Source: Gammaproteobacteria bacterium (GTDB lineage: Bacteria; Pseudomonadota; Gammaproteobacteria; SZUA-152). Taken from it: a stretch of 64,000 bases of DNA. This document shows positions 55,743-64,000 of the stretch, in pieces. The stretch spans positions 1 to 64,000 of the forward strand of contig JAADGF010000009.1 of the NCBI GenBank assembly GCA_013152545.1. Reading direction: 5' to 3'. A program made the position numbers and the translations under genes. The notes beneath the pieces were generated by a model, which ran no database searches, had not been told where the DNA came from, and saw nothing but the letters and a program-made list of their open reading frames with translations. Position 1 is the first letter of the stretch, and every line of letters starts with the position of its first letter.

Positions 55743-55934
55743 ATTTTTCTATCCGTCCCAGGTTGGTGGCAGTTGGCACCTAAAACCGAACTGACAAGCC
55801 ATTTATATTGTCATAAAAACGATAGGCAACGGAGCATGTTGATCAGAAAAAACCATCGGCCAGCTAAGCGTTCATCATTGAGCCTGAATTCGTCTTTAAT
55901 AGGGTTTACCTTTCAAGGAATAAAGGAGTAAACG

Positions 55935-56660
55935 ATGCGACCATACGATTGCGCCATGCTTAATACTTCAAGGGACTTAAGTGCCCGTGAAGTCGAATTT
56001 TTACCGTTCGATCTGGGTAAAATAAATTCGGCTAAACTCAATACTCTACTCAAACATCAACAACTATTACATAAGGGCCAACATTTATACCGTATGGACG
56101 AACCGTGCCATGCACTATTTATCGTGCGTTCAGGTTCAATTAAAACCTATACTCCCACCAATAATGGCGATGAAAAAGTACAAGGGTTTCATTTGCCCAA
56201 GGATTTGATCGGGCTGGAGGCACTCAGTGAAGAGCGATACTCTATTTCAGCAGTGGCGCTGACAATGTCCACAGTCTATAAATTACCCATCAAATCCCTC
56301 GAAGAGATTTACAAAAAAAACCCCCGTTTAGGTAATAAGCTACACAAATTAATTGGTAAAGTCATTGATAATAATTATCGAATGTTTACCCTGATAGGCA
56401 AAAAAAATAGCGGCGTGCGGGTTGCCACAATGCTGCTTAATTTATCATCTCAGTACCACGAGTTAGGTTATTCGGCAACTGAGCTGTGCTTAACAATGAC
56501 ACGCAAGGACATCGGAAACTATTTAGGTTTAGCGGAGGAAACGGTAAGCCGCATTTTTACGCAATTTCATCATCTGGGCATACTCACTGCCGACAAAAAA
56601 CAACTTGTGATTCACGACGTAAAAGCATTGAATTTAGTCGCTACAGGAAAGTCCACATGA
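55935..56660 (+). CDS. Crp/Fnr-family transcriptional regulator
   Basis: A 241-aa regulator with an N-terminal cyclic-nucleotide-like beta barrel (about 35-125) and a Crp-type winged HTH (about 160-230). The recognition helix LAEETVSRIF has E202, S205 and R206, the same E-x-x-S-R contact set as FNR, predicting a TTGAT-like half site. The four FNR cysteines are missing (only C6, C58 and C185), so it is not an Fe-S oxygen sensor of FNR type. AAGGAG is 7 nt before the ATG. Its regulatory target may be its own repeat-rich upstream region. Confidence 0.88.
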   Translation: MRPYDCAMLNTSRDLSAREVEFLPFDLGKINSAKLNTLLKHQQLLHKGQHLYRMDEPCHALFIVRSGSIKTYTPTNNGDEKVQGFHLPKDLIGLEALSEERYSISAVALTMSTVYKLPIKSLEEIYKKNPRLGNKLHKLIGKVIDNNYRMFTLIGKKNSGVRVATMLLNLSSQYHELGYSATELCLTMTRKDIGNYLGLAEETVSRIFTQFHHLGILTADKKQLVIHDVKALNLVATGKST

Positions 56661-56986
56661 TGTGAAATAAAATAGATATAGCATTTCCGTAGGAGGCTTT
56701 CTATCGCTTGGGATTTATTGGATAGAGTATAGCATTAGGGAGCAAAAATTTTTAGGGTGTTTATAATAGGGAAGAAACTAAGGGGCTGTAAAGAAATAAC
56801 GTGAACATTTTGCTTGTTTATCCTTGCGTCTTCGGCGTTGTGGAAAAGACATCATTTAACCGATACCCAACAGGCCTACGTAAGACTGATGCAGCACAAC
56901 CTCGTTTTATAATTGAATTTTGCCACCAACACCTTATATCGAGGCAGATATGAAAAAAAACATTGCCCGTCAAAATAGAAAAAATC
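56661..56986. other. Gene-free stretch before tRNA-Pro
   Basis: A 326-nt AT-rich region with no gene or strong structure apart from a TATAAT-like box at about 56761-56767. Confidence 0.5.
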
Positions 56987-57063
56987 TGGTCGGCGTGAGA
57001 GGATTTGAACCTCCGACCCCTACAACCCCATTGTAGTGCGCTACCAAGCTGCGCTACACGCCG
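56987..57063 (-). tRNA. tRNA-Pro (anticodon GGG)
   Basis: A 77-nt tRNA read on -: acceptor arms CGGCGTG (57057-57063) and CACGCCG (56991-56997), A73 and encoded CCA (56987-56989). Anticodon stem CTACA/TGTAG encloses loop ATGGGGT, so T33 and anticodon GGG, reading CCC and CCU. The T loop GTTCAAATC is standard. It ends the translation gene block on this strand. Confidence 0.96.
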
Positions 57064-57197
57064 ATTACCGGAAAAACATGCATTCTCCGCAACCCTATTG
57101 GGTACGGTGAGCAATGCCTGAAGAATACAGGCTAAGCATTCTACCCTAGCTTTCGAACATATGGAATAATGAAGTGAGTTTCAGCGACAAAAAACTT

Positions 57198-57554
57198 TTA
57201 GCGCCGTAGAATATCAAGCACGTCTTCCAATTCGGTGATCATTGACTGAATCGTATGTTTTTCCTGATCGTTGTCTTGCCGTGATTCATTATCCGTTAAT
57301 TTCTGGCGCGCGCCCCCAATGGTAAAACCATGTTCATATAATAAACTACGAATTTGGCGAATCATCATCACATCGTGATGCTGGTAATAGCGCCGATTAC
57401 CCCGTCTTTTTACTGGTTTGAGTTGTGGAAATTCCTGTTCCCAGTAGCGAAGCACATGGGGTTTAACACCACAAAGGTCACTTACTTCCCCAATGGTAAA
57501 ATAGCGTTTCCCTGGAATCGCAGGCAACTCATTATTGTTGATCGCTTCCAGCAT
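57198..57554 (-). CDS. MerR-family transcriptional regulator
   Basis: A 118-aa MerR-type protein: winged [44 protein letters not shown] (about 17-60, read in parts) and a short helical dimerisation tail. It overlaps the end of ihfA by 23 nt; the pair ihfA-merR is conserved in many gammaproteobacteria, and its ligand is unknown. It lacks metal-binding cysteines in the tail. Confidence 0.9.
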   Translation of the reverse strand: MLEAINNNELPAIPGKRYFTIGEVSDLCGVKPHVLRYWEQEFPQLKPVKRRGNRRYYQHHDVMMIRQIRSLLYEHGFTIGGARQKLTDNESRQDNDQEKHTIQSMITELEDVLDILRR

Positions 57555-57834
57555 GTGCCTCCACCCTAGCTTTTAGTTTTTGTCCAGGGCGAAACGTAAC
57601 AACACGTCGAGCAGTGATTGGAATCTCCTCGCCTGTTTTAGGATTACGTCCAGGCCGTTCACTTTTATTGCGTAAGTCAAAATTGCCAAATCCGGATAAT
57701 TTTACCTGACGACCAGTTTCGAGCGCTTCACTGATTTCAGAAAAAAAGGCTTCGACGATTTCTTTGGCTTCGCGTTTATTGAGGCCAAGTTCTTCATAGA
57801 GTTTTTCTGCCATTTCGGCTTTTGTTAGGGCCAT
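57532..57834 (-). CDS. ihfA: Integration host factor alpha subunit
   Basis: A 100-aa HU/IHF-family protein: [55 protein letters not shown] with the DNA-bending beta-arm proline, and [13 protein letters not shown]. It pairs with IhfB to bend DNA by about 160 degrees. It follows pheT by 13 nt, as in E. coli, and would help sigma54-dependent promoters such as those of the T6SS regulator. Confidence 0.96.
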   Translation of the reverse strand: MALTKAEMAEKLYEELGLNKREAKEIVEAFFSEISEALETGRQVKLSGFGNFDLRNKSERPGRNPKTGEEIPITARRVVTFRPGQKLKARVEAHAGSDQQ

Positions 57835-57847
57835 ATTCTTCTCTCAC

Positions 57848-60277
57848 TTAGTTTCTTAATGTTGCACCTAATTTCTTATTGAGCTCGGACAATATTTCAC
57901 CAACTGCTACATCAACATCCTGGTCAGTAAGTGTGCGCTCATGGTCTTGTAAGGTCAAGCTATAAGCCAAACTTTTTCTACCTGAATCAATGCCTTTGCC
58001 CATATATACATCAAACAACTTTAAGTTTTTTAATATTGTAGGTGATGTGTTTTTTATGCACTCACCCACTTCCTGTGCATTAATGTGCTCATCCACAACA
58101 ATCGCCAGATCACGCTTGATGGATGGGTACTTGGGTATTTCCACAAATTGAGGAATACGCCGCGCAGTTATTGCCGACAGTTTAAGCTCAAACAAATACA
58201 CACGCTGGGATAAATCAAGCTCGTGTTCAATAGTGGGATGTAATGCACCTATCCAGCCAATGTGCTCGATTTCCTCTGACGTATTGTCGGCATCGTTTTG
58301 ATTTAATTGAGTCTTAACAACAATTTTTGCAGATTGCCCAGGATGTAATGCAGGATTTTTCTCAGCAATGAACGAAAAATTATCGATTTTGGTGCTCAAT
58401 GCCAGAATGCTCTCTACATCAGCTTTAATATCAAAAAAATCCAGCTCGCGATCAGGCACACCCCATTGCACTGGAACAACTGTTCCGCACACTGCGCCTG
58501 CGAGCATGGGTTCTTGTATTAAATTTTCATTGTCCGTGGCACATGAATAAAAACAAAGCCCGGTTTCAAATAGTTTTACACCAGATTGTTGACGATTCAG
58601 GTTATAGGCTGCCGCCGTAATAAGTCCTGTCCACAAGCTGGTACGCATTTCGGACATATCGGCCGAAATAGGGTTAGCAAGACGAATGGCGTTCTTCTGA
58701 CCTTTAATTAAACCCTGCACGTTGGGATCAACAAAGCTATAGGTGATTGCTTCCTGGTAGCCTCGATCAAGTAGTAAATCCTGAATGCGTTGCAAGCTTA
58801 TTTTTCTTTCAGACTGCTCAACCATTGCAATAGCAGAAGCAGGTTGAATCGACGGAATTTTGTCATACCCATGAAGACGCGCCACCTCTTCGATTAAATC
58901 TTCCTCACATTCAATATCAAAACGGAAACTGGGAGCCGTTATCTCCCAACCGGATTTGGTATCAATCACATCCATTCTCAAACGTTTGAGGATATCACTG
59001 ATCGCGTTGCGATCAATAGTCAGACCAAGCACTGTCTGTATACGTTGGTGCCGAAGTGTAATCAATGGCCTTTGCGGCAGATACTCCTGCTGTTGCATAT
59101 CCACAATGGGGCCAGGCTCACCACCAACAATGTCCAGGAGTAATTGGGTGGCTCGCTCCATGGCTTTGCTTTGCAATGCGGGATCAACTCCCCTTTCAAA
59201 TCGATGCGAGGAATCGGTGTGCAAACCATAACTGCGTGCGCGCCCTGCGATGCACGCAGGGTCAAAATAAGCGCTTTCCAGAAACAAATGCCTCGTATCA
59301 TCACTGACGGCAGAGCCTAAGCCTCCCATTATACCTGCTAAAGCCTGAGGCTGTTGGTGATCAGCAATGACTAATGCCCCTGCATTTAGTTTAATTTCCT
59401 GCCCATCCAGTAACGTAATTACTTCCCCTTGTTTCGCCAATCGTACCTTTATTCCCTTGTGCAGCTTGTCGGTATCAAAAGCATGCATGGGCTGCCCCAG
59501 TTCTAATAACACATAGTTGGTGATATCAATTACGGCACCCAGGCTACGTAAACCGCTTCGGCGTAAACGTTCCTGTAACCACAGGGGAGAAGATGCTTGG
59601 GCGTTGACATTTCGAATGATACGGCCAACATAACGCGGACATTCTTTTCTGGCATCCACGTCTATCATCAGCGTGTCATCGCATTTCGGTGATATCGTTA
59701 CCACCTTACAAGGTGTCACTTCCATTTTATTTAACGCAGCGACTTCACGCGCGACGCCTGACACACTCAAACAATCACCACGATTCGGTGTTAAACCAAG
59801 CTCGATGCTCACATCGTCCAGTTTAAAATAGTCTTTGATGGGAGTTCCAACAGGGGCATCACCGGGCAGAGTAAATAAACCGTCTGCCTGCTGCGCCATC
59901 CCCAGTTCTTTTGCTGAACATAACATGCCTGCTGACTCGACTCCCCGCAATTTAGATTTTTTTATTTTCAAATTACCGGGAAGTACAGCGCCAACACACG
60001 CAACAGGATAACATTCATTCAGTTCAACATTGCTTGCCCCGCAAACGATGTTGACTAATTGCGGCTTGCCAATATCAACGCGACAGAGTTTTAATTTATC
60101 AGCATTCGGATGCGATTCGAGCATTGTGACTTTACCAACAACAACCTTGTTTAACGCTGCGGCAACAGGTGCTATGGCCTCTACTTCCAAACCGGCCATC
60201 GTCAGCTGTTCTGCAAGTACCTGTGTTGTTATATCAGGGTTAACCCAAGCTCGTAACCACTTCTCACTAAATTTCAT
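57848..60277 (-). CDS. pheT: Phenylalanine-tRNA ligase beta subunit
   Basis: An 809-aa PheT (family about 795): tRNA-binding OB domain with KVTMLESHPNADKLKLCRVDIG (about 50-70), B3/B4 editing domain, B5 domain, core ALGxD-type MRTSLWTGLITAAAYN and a C-terminal FDX-ACB anticodon-binding domain (FVEIPKYPSIKRDLAIVVDE). It forms the alpha2-beta2 enzyme with PheS, encoded 132-150 nt upstream. Confidence 0.97.
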   Translation of the reverse strand: MKFSEKWLRAWVNPDITTQVLAEQLTMAGLEVEAIAPVAAALNKVVVGKVTMLESHPNADKLKLCRVDIGKPQLVNIVCGASNVELNECYPVACVGAVLPGNLKIKKSKLRGVESAGMLCSAKELGMAQQADGLFTLPGDAPVGTPIKDYFKLDDVSIELGLTPNRGDCLSVSGVAREVAALNKMEVTPCKVVTISPKCDDTLMIDVDARKECPRYVGRIIRNVNAQASSPLWLQERLRRSGLRSLGAVIDITNYVLLELGQPMHAFDTDKLHKGIKVRLAKQGEVITLLDGQEIKLNAGALVIADHQQPQALAGIMGGLGSAVSDDTRHLFLESAYFDPACIAGRARSYGLHTDSSHRFERGVDPALQSKAMERATQLLLDIVGGEPGPIVDMQQQEYLPQRPLITLRHQRIQTVLGLTIDRNAISDILKRLRMDVIDTKSGWEITAPSFRFDIECEEDLIEEVARLHGYDKIPSIQPASAIAMVEQSERKISLQRIQDLLLDRGYQEAITYSFVDPNVQGLIKGQKNAIRLANPISADMSEMRTSLWTGLITAAAYNLNRQQSGVKLFETGLCFYSCATDNENLIQEPMLAGAVCGTVVPVQWGVPDRELDFFDIKADVESILALSTKIDNFSFIAEKNPALHPGQSAKIVVKTQLNQNDADNTSEEIEHIGWIGALHPTIEHELDLSQRVYLFELKLSAITARRIPQFVEIPKYPSIKRDLAIVVDEHINAQEVGECIKNTSPTILKNLKLFDVYMGKGIDSGRKSLAYSLTLQDHERTLTDQDVDVAVGEILSELNKKLGATLRN

Positions 60278-60408
60278 ATTTTTAAATTTTGTTTTTCCAA
60301 ATACTAGTTGATAACTGTTTATTTGCGAATAAAATATTCACGTTTTACGTAAAAAATTTTCACTATATTTATTCATCGATTTGTGATCCAGATTATAAAG
60401 TGATCGTT

Positions 60409-61476
<1,068 letters not shown>

Positions 61477-61621
61477 TCAGAAACTAAAGTATTCAGGAAT
61501 CAGCGCATTCAGAATGACGGGGTAATGACTATTAGTGTCAGGTGGTCCATCGTAGATCTACCAACTATAACGCTGCCCGTTTCTGGAAGATTGTTACTAA
61601 AATATGATTCTAGAGACAACC

Positions 61622-61655
61622 AAAAAAGGGGGAACGACCTGTAAGACGTTCCCCC
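61622..61655 (-). terminator. Intrinsic terminator downstream of rplT
   Basis: On -, GGGGGAACG (61655-61647) pairs with CGTTCCCCC (61636-61628) around a 10-nt loop and runs into six T (61627-61622). It would end transcription of thrS-infC-rpmI-rplT. Confidence 0.85.
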
Positions 61656-61722
61656 TTTCTTTGGTCCAGTGCGTTTCTTTGCTAAGCAAATAGTGAGCTA
61701 ACAACACACATTCATAATTCTT

Positions 61723-61792
61723 AGGAGCCTGTCCGAGAATAGCCGCCGTCGCGAGGGAACGCCATAGGCGTTCTGTTCTCGGACAGGCTCCT
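61723..61792 (-). repeat. Dispersed palindromic element, copy 2
   Basis: Perfect 17-bp arms AGGAGCCTGTCCGAGAA (61723-61739) and TTCTCGGACAGGCTCCT (61776-61792) enclose 36 nt containing an inner GAACGCC/GGCGTTC hairpin. Read on -, the 3' half (CCCTCGCGAC...CTATTCTCGGACAGG) matches copy 1 at 29875-29948. Confidence 0.85.
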
Positions 61793-61821
61793 AGTTGTTA
61801 ACTACTATCCATTATTTAGAC

Positions 61822-62181
61822 TTAAGCGGGAAGACTCGCTTTAGCCTTTTCTGCCAGCTGGGCAAAGGCTTGTTTTTCAAAGACAGCTAAATCCGCTAAT
61901 ACTTTACGATCAATGTCAATGGATGCCAACTTCAAGCCATTAATTAAACGACTATAGGATAACCCGCATTCACGCGCAGCGGCATTAATGCGAGCAATCC
62001 ACAACGCTCTGAATTGACGCTTTCTTTGCCGACGATCACGATAAGCATACTGTCCTGCCTTCGTTACCGCTTGAACCGCTACGCGGTAGACGTTTTTACG
62101 ACGACCAGAATAGCCTTTTGCTTTGGCGATGACTTTTTTATGTTTAGCTCGTGCCGTAACACCACGTTTTACTCTTGCCAT
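61822..62181 (-). CDS. rplT: Large ribosomal subunit protein bL20
   Basis: A 119-aa L20: [28 protein letters not shown] at the N-terminus, [36 protein letters not shown]. The start is ATG 62181; the frame is open to 62265 but that lead is not L20. L20 often represses its own operon by binding the rpmI leader. It is 19 nt downstream of rpmI. Confidence 0.97.
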   Translation of the reverse strand: MARVKRGVTARAKHKKVIAKAKGYSGRRKNVYRVAVQAVTKAGQYAYRDRRQRKRQFRALWIARINAAARECGLSYSRLINGLKLASIDIDRKVLADLAVFEKQAFAQLAEKAKASLPA

Positions 62182-62200
62182 AATATTATCCTCATCGCCG

Positions 62201-62398
62201 TTAACTATAAGGCAACATGCGCCGAACCATTGCAGTATCAACGTCTGCCACCACACCGGGTGCACGAAGATGCCGTTTTCGTTTGGTGCTTTTTTTGGTC
62301 AATATATGACGCTGGTGGGATTGGATACGCTTAAAACCACCCGATGCTGTACGACGAAACCGTTTGGCTGCGCCGCGATTCGTTTTCATTTTTGGCAT
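62201..62398 (-). CDS. rpmI: Large ribosomal subunit protein bL35
   Basis: A 65-aa, very basic L35: [21 protein letters not shown] followed by [23 protein letters not shown]. Start supported by GGAGTG about 7 nt upstream. It lies in the conserved infC-rpmI-rplT order. Confidence 0.97.
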   Translation of the reverse strand: MPKMKTNRGAAKRFRRTASGGFKRIQSHQRHILTKKSTKRKRHLRAPGVVADVDTAMVRRMLPYS

Positions 62399-62680
62399 TT
62401 ATATCACTCCGCTATTTTTATCCTTGACGCAATAACACCCCTGTCTTTGCAGACCGCGCTACTGGCCTAAACACAACGACATGTTTATTATTGAACAATG
62501 GATTCTATTTTACCACGCGTACATTTTTGACTGGGAACCCGAGGTGCCAGTCTCAAGCCAACAGTAGTACGCTCTCTTTTTAAACGTGTATTTATGTAAT
62601 CATCAACAATTATAACCAGCAAAAGTGCTTGCTTCATCCAAACAGCTATCGTTGACAACCCTATAAAAACACGGCCGACA

Positions 62681-63196
62681 CTATTTCTTTGGTGCTACCA
62701 CCATCACCATTTGACGACCTTCCATCTTGGGAAACTGTTCGACAGCACCCTTTTCAGCAAGATCGACTTCAACGCGCTTTAACAGCTTGGTGCCAAGTTC
62801 CTGGTGCGCCATTTCACGACCACGGAACCGAAGGGTAACCTTAACCCTGTCACCATGATCCAGGAAACGCTTCAGGTTGCGTAGTTTTACCTGATAGTCG
62901 CCAATTTCTGTTCCAGGACGAAATTTTACTTCCTTTACGTGAACTTGTTGTTGTTTCTTTTTCGCCGCATGCTTTTTCTTACTTTCAGCATACAGATACT
63001 TACCATGATCCATTATCCGGCACACAGGGGGGTCTGCTTTTGGCACAATCTCTACGAGATCCAGGTCAGAATCCACTGCAACCTGCAATGCTTCCTTTGC
63101 TGCCATTAGCCCTAATTGGCTACCATCTTCTCCAATTACACGAACCGTTGGTACAGTAATATCTTCGTTCATACGAAGCTTTTTTTCGGCGGCGAT
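62681..63196 (-). CDS. infC: Translation initiation factor IF-3, probable ATC start
   Basis: IF-3 with N-domain ([19 protein letters not shown]...[12 protein letters not shown]), a lysine linker ([18 protein letters not shown]) and C-domain ([46 protein letters not shown]). The first ATG (63172) has no ribosome site and gives 163 aa, slightly short. Eight codons upstream an ATC (63196-63194) lies 8 nt after GGAGG (63209-63205), inside the end of thrS. It gives a 171-aa protein starting (M)AAEKKLR. A non-AUG start that IF-3 itself discriminates against is the known basis of infC autoregulation in E. coli (AUU). Confidence 0.9.
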   Translation of the reverse strand: MAAEKKLRMNEDITVPTVRVIGEDGSQLGLMAAKEALQVAVDSDLDLVEIVPKADPPVCRIMDHGKYLYAESKKKHAAKKKQQQVHVKEVKFRPGTEIGDYQVKLRNLKRFLDHGDRVKVTLRFRGREMAHQELGTKLLKRVEVDLAEKGAVEQFPKMEGRQMVMVVAPKK

Positions 63197-63199
63197 ATG

Positions 63200-64000
63200 T
63201 TATTCCTCCAATAGGTGGTGGCGACCGTGACTTGCAATTTCGGTGGTAATACCTTCAATAAAAGCAGATAATGCTATGCTGCCTAAATCGTTACCACCAC
63301 GCGTTCGCACGGACACCGTTTGATTTTCCTGTTCCCGATCCCCCACAATGACGAGGTACGGAATTTTCTGTAATGTATGCTCGCGAATTTTAAAACCGAT
63401 TTTCTCATTTCTCAAGTCCGATTTAGCTCGCAAACCTTCTTTTTGTAGAGTTTTTTCGATTTCACGGGCATATTCGGCCTGCCGATCAGTTATGCACATC
63501 ACAACGGCCTGCCAGGGAGCCAACCAAGTTGGAAAAGCACCAGCATGTTGTTCAATGAGAATACCGATAAATCGCTCCATGGATCCCAGAATGGCACGAT
63601 GCAGCATCACAGGCACATGCTTGACGCCATCCTCAGCGACATAATGGGCATCCAGGCGATCTGGCATTGAAAAATCGACCTGAATCGTACCACACTGCCA
63701 AACACGGCCAATGCAATCCTTCAGTGAAAATTCAATTTTCGGACCATAAAACGCCCCTTCTCCGGGCTGCAAATCCCAGGCCAGTTGCTTTGCGTTAAGC
63801 GCCTGCTCCAGCGCATGTTCGGCTTTATCCCATACGTCATCCGCCCCAACTCGCTGCTCCGGTCGTGTTGACAACTTAACAATAATATCGGTAAAGCCGA
63901 AATCTGCATACACGTTGTACAACAAATCGATAAAGCCGGAAACTTCTTCTTGGATTTGATCTTCGGTACAAAAAATATGCGCATCATCCTGAGTAAAACT
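63200..64000 (-). CDS. thrS: Threonine-tRNA ligase, C-terminal part (runs off the window)
   Basis: The C-terminal 266 codons of ThrRS, open to the window edge. The class II core is visible: [10 protein letters not shown] at the edge, [33 protein letters not shown], motif 3 [29 protein letters not shown], then the anticodon-binding domain ([41 protein letters not shown]). The stop TAA (63202-63200) lies 3 nt before the proposed infC start, and the infC ribosome site is within its last codons. The start and the TGS/editing domains are beyond position 64000. Confidence 0.96.
   Translation of the reverse strand, partial: SFTQDDAHIFCTEDQIQEEVSGFIDLLYNVYADFGFTDIIVKLSTRPEQRVGADDVWDKAEHALEQALNAKQLAWDLQPGEGAFYGPKIEFSLKDCIGRVWQCGTIQVDFSMPDRLDAHYVAEDGVKHVPVMLHRAILGSMERFIGILIEQHAGAFPTWLAPWQAVVMCITDRQAEYAREIEKTLQKEGLRAKSDLRNEKIGFKIREHTLQKIPYLVIVGDREQENQTVSVRTRGGNDLGSIALSAFIEGITTEIASHGRHHLLEE

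Larger units (their letters stand above)
55201..55934. other. Intergenic region between vgrG operon and Crp-family gene
   Basis: No convincing gene in 734 nt. It holds a terminator-like hairpin on + (55302-55324), an AT-rich stretch, the 15-bp repeat array (55661-55742) and one more repeat copy at 55808. A - strand frame at 55435-55779 is open only because it runs across the repeats (FMTII units) and has no gene character. Confidence 0.6.

Noticed and set aside
55435-55779. 114-aa gene on the - strand
   Set aside because: Its frame is kept open by the 15-bp repeats (FMTII units), has no ribosome site and shows no recognisable domain.
55935-56660. FNR oxygen sensor
   Set aside because: The recognition helix is FNR-like, but the four cluster cysteines of FNR are absent.
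61622-61720. Phenylalanine attenuator with leader peptide for pheST
   Set aside because: The hairpin is a good terminator, but no short frame rich in Phe codons precedes it.

Overview
The window reads as the chromosome of a low-to-mid GC marine or soil gammaproteobacterium. The thrS-infC-rpmI-rplT-pheS-pheT-ihfA-merR-tRNA-Pro block at the right end is the classical gammaproteobacterial order, and the type VI secretion genes and carbohydrate-degrader style lipoproteins would suit a Cellvibrionales-like organism. That last placement is inference and cannot be proved from the sequence alone.

Left part (1-16100) is accessory DNA. It opens in the transposition module of a Tn7/Tn5053-like element: a broken tail of an upstream gene, a TniB/TnsC ATPase and a short TniQ, all on +. 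Next come an orphan HTH protein and then a tightly packed + strand operon (2537-10337): a sigma-70-like factor, an HTH-like 201-aa protein, a giant ImmA/IrrE peptidase-UvrD helicase-AddB-like fusion, a triple ubiquitin-like protein fused to an E2-like domain, a JAB protease fused to a ThiF/E1 enzyme, and a DUF6527 metal-binding protein. It combines a bacterial ubiquitin-like conjugation/deconjugation module with a protease-helicase and its own putative regulators. It is the most likely undescribed (probably anti-phage) system here. It is followed by an XRE regulator, an orphan ORF, a tyrosine recombinase, a KfrA-like plasmid protein, an iteron-like repeat array, a possible ParA remnant, a RES-domain-like protein, a broken DNA/RNA endonuclease and a Phd/VapC toxin-antitoxin pair. 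These look like relics of plasmids and mobile elements.

Middle part (16190-55200) is a type VI secretion region. On the - strand, read right to left, it holds a two-partner secretion pair (TpsB transporter and TpsA exoprotein) only 19 nt upstream of tssA, then tssA-tssB-tssC-tssE, a large putative effector, an FGE-like lipoprotein, tssF-tssG-clpV and a sigma54-dependent GAF regulator. On + are a TagH-like FHA protein and an FN3/DUF1566 lipoprotein. A second - strand operon holds two vgrG genes, a DUF2169-pentapeptide protein, a pentapeptide protein, DUF3540, a DUF4150 PAAR-like protein and a transglutaminase-like protein: a spike-plus-cargo module. No tssJ/K/L/M or hcp is present, so the apparatus must be completed elsewhere.

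Right part (55900-64000) holds a Crp/Fnr-family regulator preceded by a 15-bp repeat array, tRNA-Pro(GGG), and the translation block, in which infC appears to start at a rare ATC codon. A palindromic dispersed repeat of about 75 bp occurs twice (between tssC and tssB, and between rplT and pheS).
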